NCBI GenBank assembly: GCA_964346815.1
Contig: CAYFWF010000016.1
Coordinates: 1 to 64,000, forward strand
From: CAYFWF01 sp964346815
Lineage (GTDB): Bacteria; Acidobacteriota; Aminicenantia; Aminicenantales; Aminicenantaceae
Reading direction: 5' to 3'
DNA: 64,000 bases
Shown here: positions 44,767-53,857 of the stretch, in pieces
Layout: the number at the start of each line of letters is the position of its first letter
Position numbering within the stretch: the stretch's first letter is position 1
The notes under the pieces: generated by a model
The model's database searches: none
Seen by the model: only the letters and a program-made list of their open reading frames with translations
Told to the model about the DNA's origin: nothing
Position numbers and translations under genes: made by a program

Positions 44767-45237
44767 TCATTTTCTGATGATTTCCAATTCATCCTTTGCG
44801 TAGACCTTTTCGCAGTAATGGCATTTAACCTCTAAAGGCTCTTCGCGGATAACTTCAAACATTGTGCGGACCTCTTCTCTATTGGTAACGCAAACAGGAT
44901 TGGAGCATCTGATGATCCCGATCAATTCTTGAGGCAATTTCACCTGGATTTTCTTTTGTATTTTATAGTCCCTGATGATGCTGACCGTTGCACTGGGCGC
45001 CAGAATAGCGATCTTATCCACTTCGCTTTTGGTGAGAAAACGGTTGTCGATTTTAATAACTCCCTTTTTTCCCATTTTTTTGCTGTAAAGATTCAGGGTT
45101 ACGCTGATGGGATGCTCAAATTCCTGGGGATCTAAAATCCTAATGATCCTGAAGGTTTCTCGACTGGGGATATGGTCGATGACAGTGCCATCCTTGATGG
45201 CAGGAACTTTTCTCTCTCTCATTTTCATTTTTTTCAC
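44767..45237 (-). CDS. pyrI: Aspartate carbamoyltransferase regulatory chain
   Basis: This 156-residue protein has the nucleotide-binding N-terminal domain (GTVIDHIPS, KKGVIKIDNRFLTKSEVDKIAILAP) and the C-terminal zinc domain with four cysteines (CSNPVCVTN and VKCHYCEKVY). It binds ATP/CTP and allosterically tunes PyrB. The start overlaps the pyrB stop by four bases; MKKMKM offers alternative starts a few codons in. Confidence 0.95.
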   Translation of the reverse strand: MKKMKMRERKVPAIKDGTVIDHIPSRETFRIIRILDPQEFEHPISVTLNLYSKKMGKKGVIKIDNRFLTKSEVDKIAILAPSATVSIIRDYKIQKKIQVKLPQELIGIIRCSNPVCVTNREEVRTMFEVIREEPLEVKCHYCEKVYAKDELEIIRK

Positions 45238-46142
45238 CTTCCTAGGACTAATGCCAGCAGTGCTTTCCTCACGGTTACACCATTGCCCGCTTGTTCAAAA
45301 TAAACTGCATGGTTCGTCTCATCCAATTCCGGGCTTATCTCCCCCACTCTTGGCAGAGGATGCAAGATTTTCATATCCTCTTTCACGTGCTCCAGCAAAG
45401 ATCGATCCAATCGATAGGCATTTTTGTATCTCTCGTATTCCATAGGATCGGGAAACCTCTCCTGCTGAATCCTGGTGACATAAAGAACATCCAATTCTTC
45501 GCTCACGGAAAAAACATCACTGGTTTGGATACAAGGGATGCCCTTTTCTTGGAGGTCTTTAAGGTACTGGTCGGGCATCTGCAGCGCGTCTGGTGCGATG
45601 AAATACAGGTCCACTTCCCAATGACTCAAAGCGATGGCCAGACTATGAACCGTGCGGCCGTATTTAAGATCTCCCAAAAATCCGATCTTCAAACCATTCA
45701 ACTTTCTCTTCGCCTTCTGTATGGTGTATAAATCCAGGAGCGTTTGGGTAGGATGCTGGTTGGCTCCATCGCCCCCGTTTATGACAGGCACCGAAGCAGC
45801 CTCTGCAGCCAGTCTGGCGGACCCTTCGATGGGGCTTCTTATCACAATCACATCGCTGTAGCGGTCAGCCATTTTCACCGTGTCCCAGATGGTTTCTCCC
45901 TTTTTCGCCGAGGAAACCTTTTCGTCCGAAAATCCAATGACCTTTCCGCCCAATCTGCACATCGCGCTTTCAAAGCTCAGCCTCGTCCTGGTGGAAGGCT
46001 CGAAAAACAACACCGACAATATTTTTCCTTCTAACAGGTCCGGTCGGACCGCCTCCATCTCTTTGGATTTTTTCAGGATATGCAGCAAATCCTTTTTGTT
46101 AAAATCACGAATCGAGACGATATCTCGCCCTTTGAATGTCAT
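45234..46142 (-). CDS. pyrB: Aspartate carbamoyltransferase catalytic chain
   Basis: The 302-residue protein shows the carbamoyl-phosphate motif FFEPSTRTRLSFESAM, SSAKKGETIWDT, GDGANQHPTQTLLD, LHPLPRVGEI and a C-terminal ALLALVLGR. It catalyses the first committed step of pyrimidine synthesis. With the coupled pyrI it would form an allosteric class B holoenzyme as in enterobacteria. GAGAGGGGG lies upstream of the ATG. Confidence 0.97.
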   Translation of the reverse strand: MTFKGRDIVSIRDFNKKDLLHILKKSKEMEAVRPDLLEGKILSVLFFEPSTRTRLSFESAMCRLGGKVIGFSDEKVSSAKKGETIWDTVKMADRYSDVIVIRSPIEGSARLAAEAASVPVINGGDGANQHPTQTLLDLYTIQKAKRKLNGLKIGFLGDLKYGRTVHSLAIALSHWEVDLYFIAPDALQMPDQYLKDLQEKGIPCIQTSDVFSVSEELDVLYVTRIQQERFPDPMEYERYKNAYRLDRSLLEHVKEDMKILHPLPRVGEISPELDETNHAVYFEQAGNGVTVRKALLALVLGR

Positions 46143-46297
46143 TCTGGCCCCCTCTCAAGAAAAGATAAATTTAGGTACATCTCACACATCTATATATCAT
46201 TGCAAACAGGTTTAAAGCAACTCAAGGCTTATGGCCGGGATACCTATCTTCGATCCACGATAAACGGCGGCTTTTTCAGCTGGAATAAATTATGAAT

Positions 46298-46325
46298 TTG
46301 ACATCGAACCCGCCCCGGTTATACA
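46298..46325 (+). promoter_or_regulatory. Sigma-70 type promoter upstream of mobB
   Basis: TTGACA (46298-46303), a 16-base spacer and TATACA (46320-46325) match the consensus well; the mobB ATG follows 38 bases later. Confidence 0.5.
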
Positions 46326-46362
46326 ATTTGTTCGTTGTTTCCCTTAATTATCAGATAATTTG

Positions 46363-47028
46363 ATGAAAGTATTTGCTTTTGTTGGCCTTTCCGATTCAGG
46401 TAAAACACACTTGATGCGGAAACTGATCGGCAAACTCAAAAGCAAGGGGTATGCTGTATCTGTCATAAAACACTGCCCCCACGGTTTTGACCTCGAAAAA
46501 CAGGAAAAAGACACGGCCCAATTCATGGAAGCGGGATCCAATTCTGTCTGCATGTATTCTCCGGATGGAACGGTTGTCTATCAACGGAAAAAGACCGAAC
46601 TGGATGTCATGAAGCTTTCCAGAGAGTATCTTAAGTGGAGCGACTTTATCCTGGTGGAAGGAGCCAGCTCGAATAAAAAGCTCAAAAAAATCGAGGTGCT
46701 GCGCAAAGGATTATCTGAAAAAATTTTGTGCTCTCCAGAAGAACTGATCGCCGTTGTTTCAGATTTTGATGTGGGAAAGGACATCCCTGTGTTTCATCCG
46801 GATGACATGGATAAAATTGCCGATTTCCTGGAAAATTATCCTCACGAAAAGGAGCCGCATATCCAGCTCGATATCGACGGCGTCTCCGTTCCCATGAATC
46901 CCTTTGTACAGAAAATATTCAGCAACACCCTGATGGGAATGATCCGTTCCTTGGAGGGAATTCCGGAAGATCCGGAATGTATCACTCTATCCTTGCCGAG
47001 GAAGCGAAAAAAGAAAGAAAAGATTTAA
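46363..47028 (+). CDS. mobB: MobB-type GTP-binding protein with C-terminal extension
   Basis: The 221-residue protein has a P-loop GLSDSGKTHLM (residues 8-18), IKHCPHGFD, a DTAQFMEAGS motif and DFILVEGAS, as in MobB, which aids guanine-dinucleotide attachment to molybdenum cofactor. After residue ~165 it carries an extra segment, LDIDGVSVPMNPFVQKIFSNTLMGMIRSLEG, found in some MobB relatives, then a basic tail. The ATG at 46363 is preferred over an adjacent TTG. No other cofactor genes or molybdoenzymes are in the window, so its target is not evident. Confidence 0.78.
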   Translation: MKVFAFVGLSDSGKTHLMRKLIGKLKSKGYAVSVIKHCPHGFDLEKQEKDTAQFMEAGSNSVCMYSPDGTVVYQRKKTELDVMKLSREYLKWSDFILVEGASSNKKLKKIEVLRKGLSEKILCSPEELIAVVSDFDVGKDIPVFHPDDMDKIADFLENYPHEKEPHIQLDIDGVSVPMNPFVQKIFSNTLMGMIRSLEGIPEDPECITLSLPRKRKKKEKI

Positions 47029-47205
47029 TTCCACAGGGCGGCTGTATCTCTTCGGCCACAAACAAACCAATTGACTTTTCCATTGAAACAATCTGCAGCA
47101 TGCCGACCAGTCCGTCCGTTTGTGGTGAGGGAAGCATGACAATTTCTGGCCATCGCTGAGGTTCTTCTCTATAATACATTTGTATTTCATGGAAGGGGAT
47201 AGAGC

Positions 47206-48660
47206 ATGAAAGATTCAGATGCGATACTTGAGAATACCATCCAGAGATGCCGAGAACGAGATATCATTATACCAACCTACGCCGAGATGGCTCATCCGGA
47301 GAAAATCCCGCAAAAAATCAAGGATGAATTGAAACAGATAGGACTGTGGGATCTGAACAGCCGGAACCTTTTCAGGATTTCCTGGAAGAACGAGCCGGTA
47401 GAGTTCGGCGGAGGATATGGAGATGTCAACCACTTAGAAATCCCTGAGCAGCTTACTGGAATCAAAGCACGGATAATCTTCCTCATCGGGAAATATTTTC
47501 CAACGGGTTCGCATAAGGTGGGAGCCACTTTTGGCCCACTCGTGGAAAGACTCGTCAAAGGAGATTTCGATCCCACCTCACAGAAGGCTCTGTGGCCTTC
47601 CACGGGAAATTACTGCCGAGGAGGAGCTTACGATTCCCATCTCCTGGCTTGTCCCTGTATAGCAGTTCTTCCTGAAGGCATGTCCCGAGAAAGATTCGAG
47701 TGGCTGGAAAAAGCCGGCGCTGAAGTGCATCCCACCCCCGGATCTGAAAGCAACGTCAAAGAAGTCTACGACAAAAGTTTTGAACTGAAAGACGAGCGTC
47801 CAGAAGAGATCGTGATTCTCAATCAATTCGATGAGATAGGGAACGCCATCTGGCACTATGTCTGTACCGGCCAGGCTATCGAGGAAGTCTATGAAAAAGA
47901 GAAAAATGAAGGGCAGAGACTCTCTGCGCTTTTTTTAACTCAAGGCTCCACAGGAACGCTGGGATGTGCCGATTATTTACGCAAAAAATATCCTGGGATA
48001 AAGGTCTGCGCCGGAGAAGCCCTCCAGTGCCCCACTCTCCTTTATAATGGTTATGGGACACACAGGATAGAAGGCATCGGTGATAAACATGTTCCTTGGA
48101 TCTACAATGTCAAGAGCACAGACATGATAGCAGGCATCGACGATGAGCAGTGTATGAGACTCCTGCGTCTCTTCAATGAACCGGAAGGAAAAAAGCATCT
48201 CGAATCTAGAGGCCTTGCCGAAGAGACGGTCAAGAAACTGGAACTTTTGGGCATTTCCTCCCTTGCAAACCTTATCGGAGCAGTCAAGATGGCCAGATAT
48301 TACGAGATGAACGAACGAGACATCGTTGTTTCGATTGCGACAGATTCCATGGAACTCTATCGATCCCGGATTGAAGAATTGAGGCGGGAATATGGAGTCT
48401 ACACAGAACGACAGGCTGCTTTGGACTTCGAGATAGCCCTGAAAAATATTGCCATAGACCACATGATGGAGCTGTCCTACTGGGACAAGAAAAGAATCCA
48501 TAACCTGAAGTACTTCACCTGGGTGGAACAAATGGGAAAGGATGTCGAAGAACTTGACACTCAATGGTACGACCATTCTTATTGGGAGGAAAAATACAAC
48601 TCTTACCAGGATTGGGATCTACTCATTAGAGAGTTTAACCGAAGAACTGGGATATTATAG
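47206..48660 (+). CDS. TrpB-like fold-type II PLP enzyme, uncharacterised subfamily
   Basis: The 484-residue protein has the PLP lysine in FPTGSHKVGAT (Lys104), a STGNYCRGGAYDSHLLACP substrate loop and the PLP-phosphate loop GSTGTLG, marking the tryptophan-synthase-beta/cysteine-synthase fold. The long N-terminal region and a C-terminal ~110-residue extension (YWDKKRIHNLKYFTWVEQMG) set it apart from CysK, ThrC and TrpB. Its reaction is unknown to me; a beta-replacement or beta-elimination on an amino acid is expected. GGAAGGGGA precedes the start and a TATAAT box lies at 47170-47175. Confidence 0.78.
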   Translation: MKDSDAILENTIQRCRERDIIIPTYAEMAHPEKIPQKIKDELKQIGLWDLNSRNLFRISWKNEPVEFGGGYGDVNHLEIPEQLTGIKARIIFLIGKYFPTGSHKVGATFGPLVERLVKGDFDPTSQKALWPSTGNYCRGGAYDSHLLACPCIAVLPEGMSRERFEWLEKAGAEVHPTPGSESNVKEVYDKSFELKDERPEEIVILNQFDEIGNAIWHYVCTGQAIEEVYEKEKNEGQRLSALFLTQGSTGTLGCADYLRKKYPGIKVCAGEALQCPTLLYNGYGTHRIEGIGDKHVPWIYNVKSTDMIAGIDDEQCMRLLRLFNEPEGKKHLESRGLAEETVKKLELLGISSLANLIGAVKMARYYEMNERDIVVSIATDSMELYRSRIEELRREYGVYTERQAALDFEIALKNIAIDHMMELSYWDKKRIHNLKYFTWVEQMGKDVEELDTQWYDHSYWEEKYNSYQDWDLLIREFNRRTGIL

Positions 48661-48764
48661 GCCGGGATATTATAGGAAAGAAGATTGTGACTCTCTCTAA
48701 TCTTTGGGTTTTTCGCTCATTCCAGGAGTTAAAATACACCTGGCGATGAGGCTTTCGATAAGAA

Positions 48765-48856
48765 TGGCGGAGAGGGTGGGATTCGAACCCACGATCCTGA
48801 GAATTCAGGATAGCGGTTTTCGAGACCGCCGCCTTCAACCACTCGGCCACCTCTCC
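48765..48856 (-). tRNA. tRNA-Ser (anticodon CGA)
   Basis: The 92-nt minus-strand cloverleaf has acceptor GGAGAGG/CCTCTCC, D-arm GGCCGAGTGG, anticodon stem GCGGT/ACCGC around CTCGAAA (anticodon CGA, reading UCG), a long serine-type variable arm (TATCCTGAATTCTCAGGATC), T-loop GTTCGAATC and encoded CCA. Acceptor and T-arm are nearly identical to the tRNA-Ser at 42456. Confidence 0.95.
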
Positions 48857-48878
48857 GTTTCCTGTATTTTCACCGGCC

Positions 48879-49325
48879 TTAACGTCTTCTTTCAAAGAAG
48901 GCTCTTAAAATCTTACCGCATTCCTCGGCCAAAACTCCACCTCTAATTTCCATGCGGTGATTCATCTTTTCCAAGGGAAAGCCCATCACCGACTCAACAG
49001 CTCCACTCTTTGGATCAAGGGCACCAAAAACCAGCCTGTTTATCCTCGACTGCACAGCAGCTCCCAAACACATTGTACAAGGCTCCAGGGTTACATAGAG
49101 TTCACACCCGGATAGTCTGTAATTCTGAATCTTCTCGCTGGCATTTCTGATCGCCACAATCTCTGCGTGAGCTGTGGGATCATTTCCTGAAACAGGTTTG
49201 TTGTGTCCTCGGGCAATAATTGTCTCATCTTTAACCAGAACAGCTCCCACCGGGACTTCTCCTTTATCCTCCGCCTTTTCGGCCTCTAGCAAAGCCTCCC
49301 TCATAAAAAGAGCATCTCTATCCAT
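48879..49325 (-). CDS. tadA: tRNA-specific adenosine deaminase
   Basis: This 148-residue zinc deaminase has the HAE motif (TAHAEIVAIR, His53 and Glu55) and PCTMC (Cys83 and Cys86). GEVPVGAVLV at the N-terminus and LVFGALDPKSGAV in the middle are typical of TadA. It converts A34 to inosine in tRNA-Arg(ACG). A tRNA-Ser gene lies just downstream. Confidence 0.95.
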   Translation of the reverse strand: MDRDALFMREALLEAEKAEDKGEVPVGAVLVKDETIIARGHNKPVSGNDPTAHAEIVAIRNASEKIQNYRLSGCELYVTLEPCTMCLGAAVQSRINRLVFGALDPKSGAVESVMGFPLEKMNHRMEIRGGVLAEECGKILRAFFERRR

Positions 49326-49459
49326 TTCAAATTCATCTCGACCTTCGAAAATGATTTTACCCCTGCTGGCTTAAATTTACAAATTTGCTTCCCATACTGC
49401 GAAAACAAGAAAGGATGATAAAAGCGTACAATGGAGGGACCTCCTCAGAATTCGGAATT

Positions 49460-49488
49460 TTGATACTGGAGAAAGAATGTTCTATAAT
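49460..49488 (+). promoter_or_regulatory. Sigma-70 type promoter of thrC
   Basis: TTGATA (49460-49465), a 17-base spacer and TATAAT (49483-49488) form a near-perfect promoter. The thrC ATG follows 14 bases later without a ribosome-binding sequence, so the leader would be only about 7-8 nt. Confidence 0.6.
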
Positions 49489-49502
49489 CTTCGGCGCGAG
49501 CT

Positions 49503-50699
49503 ATGGAGTCTTTCGTCTGTGTCTCTTGTTCCAAATCCTACCGGGTCGATCCCTGCCAGACCTTCTGCCCTGAATGTCATGAACCCCTTTTGTATACGGA
49601 CAGTCGGAAAAAGAAGAAATTTCACTTTACATACCAGTCTTCTCTAAAAATCTTTTCAGATTTTCTTCCTTTATCCGGCACAGACACAGATCTCAGTCTG
49701 GGAGAGGGAAACACACCTTTGATCCGCCTCAGAAATGTCGAAAAAAAATTCGAACTTCCACCTCTTTTGGCAAAAAATGAAACGGTTAATCCAACCTACA
49801 GTTTTAAAGATAGGGGCACAGTTGTCGCCGTAAAAAAGGCGATATCCCTCGGCTTCGAAAGAATCGGCACAGTCTCCACAGGGAATATGGCCGCATCTAC
49901 CGCTGCTTACGGAGCGAAGGCCGGGATCAAGACCTTTGTTCTGGTCAAGGAAGAAACAACCAGCGAAAAACTCATTGCAGTTGGCATCTACAATCCTGTG
50001 TTGATCAAAGTCGGGGGGGATTACGGAGAGCTGTTCCGTAAAAGCTTCCTTATGGGCAAAGAAAACAATATCTATTTTATGAATTCGGTCGATCCTTTCC
50101 GGATCGAGGGCTATAAAGCGACTGGATTCGAGATCTTCTTGCAGCTCAACCAGGTCATCCCAGATTTCCTTTTCGTTCCCGTGAGCTCGGGAGGACATTT
50201 GATCGGAATCATAAGGGCTTTTCAGGACCTCAAACGGTATGGCTTCAGCAAAAAATTCCCCTATTTCATTGGCATCCAAGCCGAAGGATGCTCACCGATT
50301 GCTGCGGCCTTTCAAAATAATCAAGACATAGTCCAAAGAATCGTAAAAGCCAAAACCATTGCTCAGGCCATATCCAATCCTGACCCTTCGGCGGGAAATC
50401 TTCTGCTTCGAATGATCAGGGAGGTGGGGGGAGCGATCCTGATGGTTTCAGATGAAAAAATTCAAGAAGCTCAAAGCCTGCTGGCAGAACTGGAAGGGCT
50501 GTTTGTCCAGCCCGCCTCAGCCACTGCTTTGGCAGGTCTTCTCGCGTTCAAAAAACAGAGAAAACTCAAACACGACAGCACAGTCGTTCTGATCCTTACA
50601 GGAAGCGGACTGAAAGTCTCCAGCTCGCTGGCCTTATCGAATATTCGCGTCCAGCATTCCTCTCTATCTGATTTGCCGGAAATCATCCAATCTATGTAA
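49503..50699 (+). CDS. thrC: Threonine synthase
   Basis: The 398-residue PLP enzyme has an N-terminal zinc ribbon (CVSCSKSY and CPECHEPL), LGEGNTPLIRL, the PLP lysine in NPTYSFKDRGT (Lys102), STGNMAASTAAYGAKAG and a VSSGGHLIGI phosphate loop. This layout matches archaeal/plant-like threonine synthases, which convert O-phosphohomoserine to threonine. No thrA/thrB genes are near. A strong promoter stands immediately upstream. Confidence 0.88.
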   Translation: MESFVCVSCSKSYRVDPCQTFCPECHEPLLYTDSRKKKKFHFTYQSSLKIFSDFLPLSGTDTDLSLGEGNTPLIRLRNVEKKFELPPLLAKNETVNPTYSFKDRGTVVAVKKAISLGFERIGTVSTGNMAASTAAYGAKAGIKTFVLVKEETTSEKLIAVGIYNPVLIKVGGDYGELFRKSFLMGKENNIYFMNSVDPFRIEGYKATGFEIFLQLNQVIPDFLFVPVSSGGHLIGIIRAFQDLKRYGFSKKFPYFIGIQAEGCSPIAAAFQNNQDIVQRIVKAKTIAQAISNPDPSAGNLLLRMIREVGGAILMVSDEKIQEAQSLLAELEGLFVQPASATALAGLLAFKKQRKLKHDSTVVLILTGSGLKVSSSLALSNIRVQHSSLSDLPEIIQSM

Positions 50700-50820
50700 A
50701 CAAATATAAGTCCTCATACATTACGGTCTTTACCCTCTTTTCCAGATTTCTTTTTATCTCTTCTATAATGAAATATACACACTTTTGGCTCTATCGGCAG
50801 TCCTGGTTTTTGGGGATTCC

Positions 50821-50849
50821 TTTCACTCAAACGATATCTGTGCTATCAT
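50821..50849 (+). promoter_or_regulatory. Possible promoter of hflKC
   Basis: TTTCAC (50821-50826), a 17-base spacer and TATCAT (50844-50849) stand about 45 bases ahead of the hflK start in the AT-rich gap after thrC. Confidence 0.35.
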
Positions 50850-50892
50850 GGGTATTAATTACCGATAATCACCCACTGTAAAGGAGGTCTCA

Positions 50893-51873
50893 ATGGGAAA
50901 TGATTTTCCGTCTATGGAAATTAAGCTGCCGAAAATCAAGCCTGGAGTCATCAAAATCGTTATTGCAGCGGTGATCGTTCTCATCTTACTCTTCGGATCG
51001 TTTTACCAGATCGGTCCGGAGGAAATGGGTGTGATCCTCCGCTTCGGCAAATTCGTCAGGACCACAGATCCGGGACTTCACCTCAAACTCCCCCTTGGCA
51101 TCGAAAAGTTAATAAAAGTTCCGGTCCAAAGGCAGCTCAAACTGGAATTCGGCTTTCGCACCGAAAGGCCGGGAATAAGAACCGAATACAGAGTGACACC
51201 AGATACAAAAAAGGAAGCCCGGATGCTGACCGGCGACTTAAACGTAGCCGATGTGGAGTGGATTGTGCAGTACAAAATTAGAGATGCCTACAATTATTTG
51301 TTCAAGATCAGGGACGCAGAAAGCACATTTCGTTATATGAATGAAGCGATCGTGAGAAAAATCGTCGGCGATAATTCAGTCGATGAAGTCATCACTGTCG
51401 GCAGAGCAAGAATTGCTCTGGAAGCCAAGGAAGAGCTTCAAAAACTCTGCGACCTTTACGAGATAGGGATAGAAGTCAATCAACTCATACTCCAGGACGT
51501 CAATCCCCCTGAACCCGTCAAGCCGTCATTCAACGAAGTCAACGAGGCTCTTCAGGAAAAAGAGAGAAAGATCAATGAAGCCTGGGCAGAATACAACCAG
51601 GAAATTCCCAAAGCCGAAGGAGTTGCCGAACAGACGATCCGGGCCGCAGAGGGGTATGCAACAGAAAGAGTGAATAATGCGGAAGGAGACGCGAACCGTT
51701 TCAGAAACGTTTACAGAGAATACGCCCGGGCTCCGCTGGTGACGAGAAAACGCCTCTATCTCGAAGCGATAAACGAGGTCCTCCCTAAAATGAACAAAAG
51801 AATCATTTTTGACGAGAAGCAGAAAAACATCCTCCCGCTCCTCAATCTCGGAGAGGAGAAAAAAAATGAGTAA
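50893..51873 (+). CDS. hflK: HflK-type SPFH membrane protein
   Basis: The 326-residue protein has a short cytoplasmic start, one transmembrane helix (residues ~18-37), then an SPFH/prohibitin domain (QIGPEEMGVILRFGKFVRTTDPGLHLKLPLGIEKL) and a helical C-terminal half with AEGDANRF repeats. HflK pairs with HflC to make a large membrane cage that regulates the FtsH protease. AAGGAGG precedes the ATG. The hflC start overlaps its last codons. Confidence 0.93.
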   Translation: MGNDFPSMEIKLPKIKPGVIKIVIAAVIVLILLFGSFYQIGPEEMGVILRFGKFVRTTDPGLHLKLPLGIEKLIKVPVQRQLKLEFGFRTERPGIRTEYRVTPDTKKEARMLTGDLNVADVEWIVQYKIRDAYNYLFKIRDAESTFRYMNEAIVRKIVGDNSVDEVITVGRARIALEAKEELQKLCDLYEIGIEVNQLILQDVNPPEPVKPSFNEVNEALQEKERKINEAWAEYNQEIPKAEGVAEQTIRAAEGYATERVNNAEGDANRFRNVYREYARAPLVTRKRLYLEAINEVLPKMNKRIIFDEKQKNILPLLNLGEEKKNE

Positions 51874-52810
51874 TCAAACCAGAGCACTCATCATCGTTGG
51901 AGCAGCGGTTCTGGTCCTGATCGTCCTCCTGAGTGCGACATATGTCGTATCGGAAACAAACCAGGTCATCATCACCCAATTCGGAGAACCCATCGGTGGG
52001 GCCATTACCGTCCCTGGACTGCACTTCAAAATTCCTTTTATCCAGAAAGCAAACTATTTCGAGAAACGCTGGCTGGAATGGAATGGGGACGCGAATGAGA
52101 TCCCCACTAAGGATAAAAAATACATCTGGGTCGACACCTATGCCAGATGGCGGATCAGCGATCCTCTGGTTTTCTTCCAGAGAGTACGGGACGAGAGAGG
52201 CGCACAGTCCAGGATCGATGACATCATCGATGGTGAGACAAGGAATGCCATTGCTAACTTCGACCTTATAGAAATCGTTCGTTCCACAAACCGCGAATTC
52301 GAAATAACAGAGGAAATCGAAATTCTCGAACTCGCCAGCGCCATACCCAAAATCGAAACAGGACGAGAAAAGATCGCCCAAATCATTTTGGAAAATTCTT
52401 CTCAAACGACTCAAGAAATCGGAGTCGACCTCAAAGACGTCCAGATCAAGAGAATAAACTATGTGGATGAGGTCCAGCAGAAACAGTTCGACAGGATGAT
52501 CTCCGAGAGGCAGCGCATCGCATCCAAATACCGCTCGGAAGGCGACGGAAGGAGTGCTGAAATCAGAGGGCAGAAAGAACGAGAATTGAAAAAGATACAA
52601 TCCGAAGCCTACAGAACCGCCCAGGAAATCAAAGGGAAGGCCGATGCAGAAGCCACACGAATCTATGCCGAAGCATACAACCTGGATCCAGAATTCTATC
52701 AGTTCATGAAAACACTGGAAACTTACCGGACGATCATGGACAAGCAGACCTGGCTTCTTCTCTCGACAGACTCGGAATTTCTGAAATACCTGAAGAGCAC
52801 CCAAAAATAA
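51866..52810 (+). CDS. hflC: HflC-type SPFH membrane protein
   Basis: The 314-residue partner of HflK starts at ATG 51866 inside the hflK stop region (ATGAGTAA), with GAGGAG upstream; an in-frame extension to 51809 would only repeat hflK coding sequence. A transmembrane helix at residues ~7-28, then SETNQVIITQFGEPIGGAITVPGLHFKIPF and a helical tail with the RIYAEAYNLDPEFYQFMKTLE motif identify HflC. No ftsH is in the window. Confidence 0.94.
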   Translation: MSNQTRALIIVGAAVLVLIVLLSATYVVSETNQVIITQFGEPIGGAITVPGLHFKIPFIQKANYFEKRWLEWNGDANEIPTKDKKYIWVDTYARWRISDPLVFFQRVRDERGAQSRIDDIIDGETRNAIANFDLIEIVRSTNREFEITEEIEILELASAIPKIETGREKIAQIILENSSQTTQEIGVDLKDVQIKRINYVDEVQQKQFDRMISERQRIASKYRSEGDGRSAEIRGQKERELKKIQSEAYRTAQEIKGKADAEATRIYAEAYNLDPEFYQFMKTLETYRTIMDKQTWLLLSTDSEFLKYLKSTQK

Positions 52811-52815
52811 CGGCG

Positions 52816-53778
52816 CTAGGCTTCGAAGATCTGCTTAAGGCGGGGCATCGAGATATTGCCTCCGCTTAAAACGAGAGCGATCCTTTTTCCCTTAAGCCTT
52901 TGTTTGATCTTCAAGGCTGCAGCTAGAGGCGATGCTCCTGCTTCTTCTGCCATGTTTCTGATCAACTCCATAATCAGAAGTATGGCCTGGACCATTTCCT
53001 CCTCTGAAACCAGAACAAAATCAGCAAGATAGTCTCTCAGGATTTCCTGGGTGAGCTCGTAACCGACCTCTGTAGCTAGACCTTCTGCGGCTGTTTCCAT
53101 CTTATCCTTTATAATTTTTCCGCTCTTCCAGGAAAGAAAGGCAGCCGGTGCCATTTCGGACTGAACAGCAACCACCTGGCATCCAGGGTAAACTGCTTCC
53201 TTGACAATGCAGCAGCCGGATGCTCCACTTCCTCCTCCTACCGGGACGATAAGAAAATCCAGGGAGGGAACCTCTTCAAAGATTTCCAGTGCATAGGTGC
53301 CTACCCCTGCTATCAGATAGGGTTCATTGGCAGGATGGATGAAACGAGCCTGCCTTTCGCCAGCCAGCTTCTCTGCATAGTCCTTGGATTCATCGAAGAT
53401 CCGCCCGAAAAAGACGATGTTTGCTCCCAGACTTCTGATGGCCTTGACCTTAGTGGGATTGGATTTCTCTGGCATGACGATGGTTACAGACACACCGAAA
53501 AGATTGCAGGCATAGACGATGGAGAGGGCATGATTTCCCGTCGATGCTGTGATAACTCCTTTTTCTCTCTGATCACGCTTAAGGTGTGAGATGAGGTTGA
53601 TCCCGCCGCGTGTTTTGAATGCGCCTGTAGGCATATGGTTCTCATGCTTGATGTATACCTTTGCATCGAGAAGCTGATTGACCTGCGGATAGGAATAGAG
53701 AGGAGTCCGGGAAAGGTATTTTTGGATGATCTTTCTGGCTTCCAGGATATCCTGGAAGGTCGGTCTTTCAAACTTCAT
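52816..53778 (-). CDS. Threonine/serine dehydratase family PLP enzyme
   Basis: The 320-residue protein has the PLP lysine in PTGAFKTRGG (Lys55), TASTGNHALSIVYA, the GGGSGASG phosphate loop and VLSGGNI near the end, typical of catabolic threonine/serine dehydratases without an ACT domain. It would deaminate threonine or serine to a 2-oxo acid, a substrate class for the por complex. Serine racemase-like activity is the alternative. It converges on hflC with five bases between stops. Confidence 0.85.
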   Translation of the reverse strand: MKFERPTFQDILEARKIIQKYLSRTPLYSYPQVNQLLDAKVYIKHENHMPTGAFKTRGGINLISHLKRDQREKGVITASTGNHALSIVYACNLFGVSVTIVMPEKSNPTKVKAIRSLGANIVFFGRIFDESKDYAEKLAGERQARFIHPANEPYLIAGVGTYALEIFEEVPSLDFLIVPVGGGSGASGCCIVKEAVYPGCQVVAVQSEMAPAAFLSWKSGKIIKDKMETAAEGLATEVGYELTQEILRDYLADFVLVSEEEMVQAILLIMELIRNMAEEAGASPLAAALKIKQRLKGKRIALVLSGGNISMPRLKQIFEA

Positions 53779-53857
53779 TATCCGTCCTCCTTGCCGTCTC
53801 GACTTTTTCTTTCTTTTCCGTTCCTCATTCCTTTTCTGGATCTTCAGGATAAGCCCA

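Noticed and set aside
51842..52804. 320-codon open frame antisense to hflC
   Set aside because: Its Phe/Asp/Gly-rich composition is the reverse of hflC coding sequence, and hflC is a clear family member.
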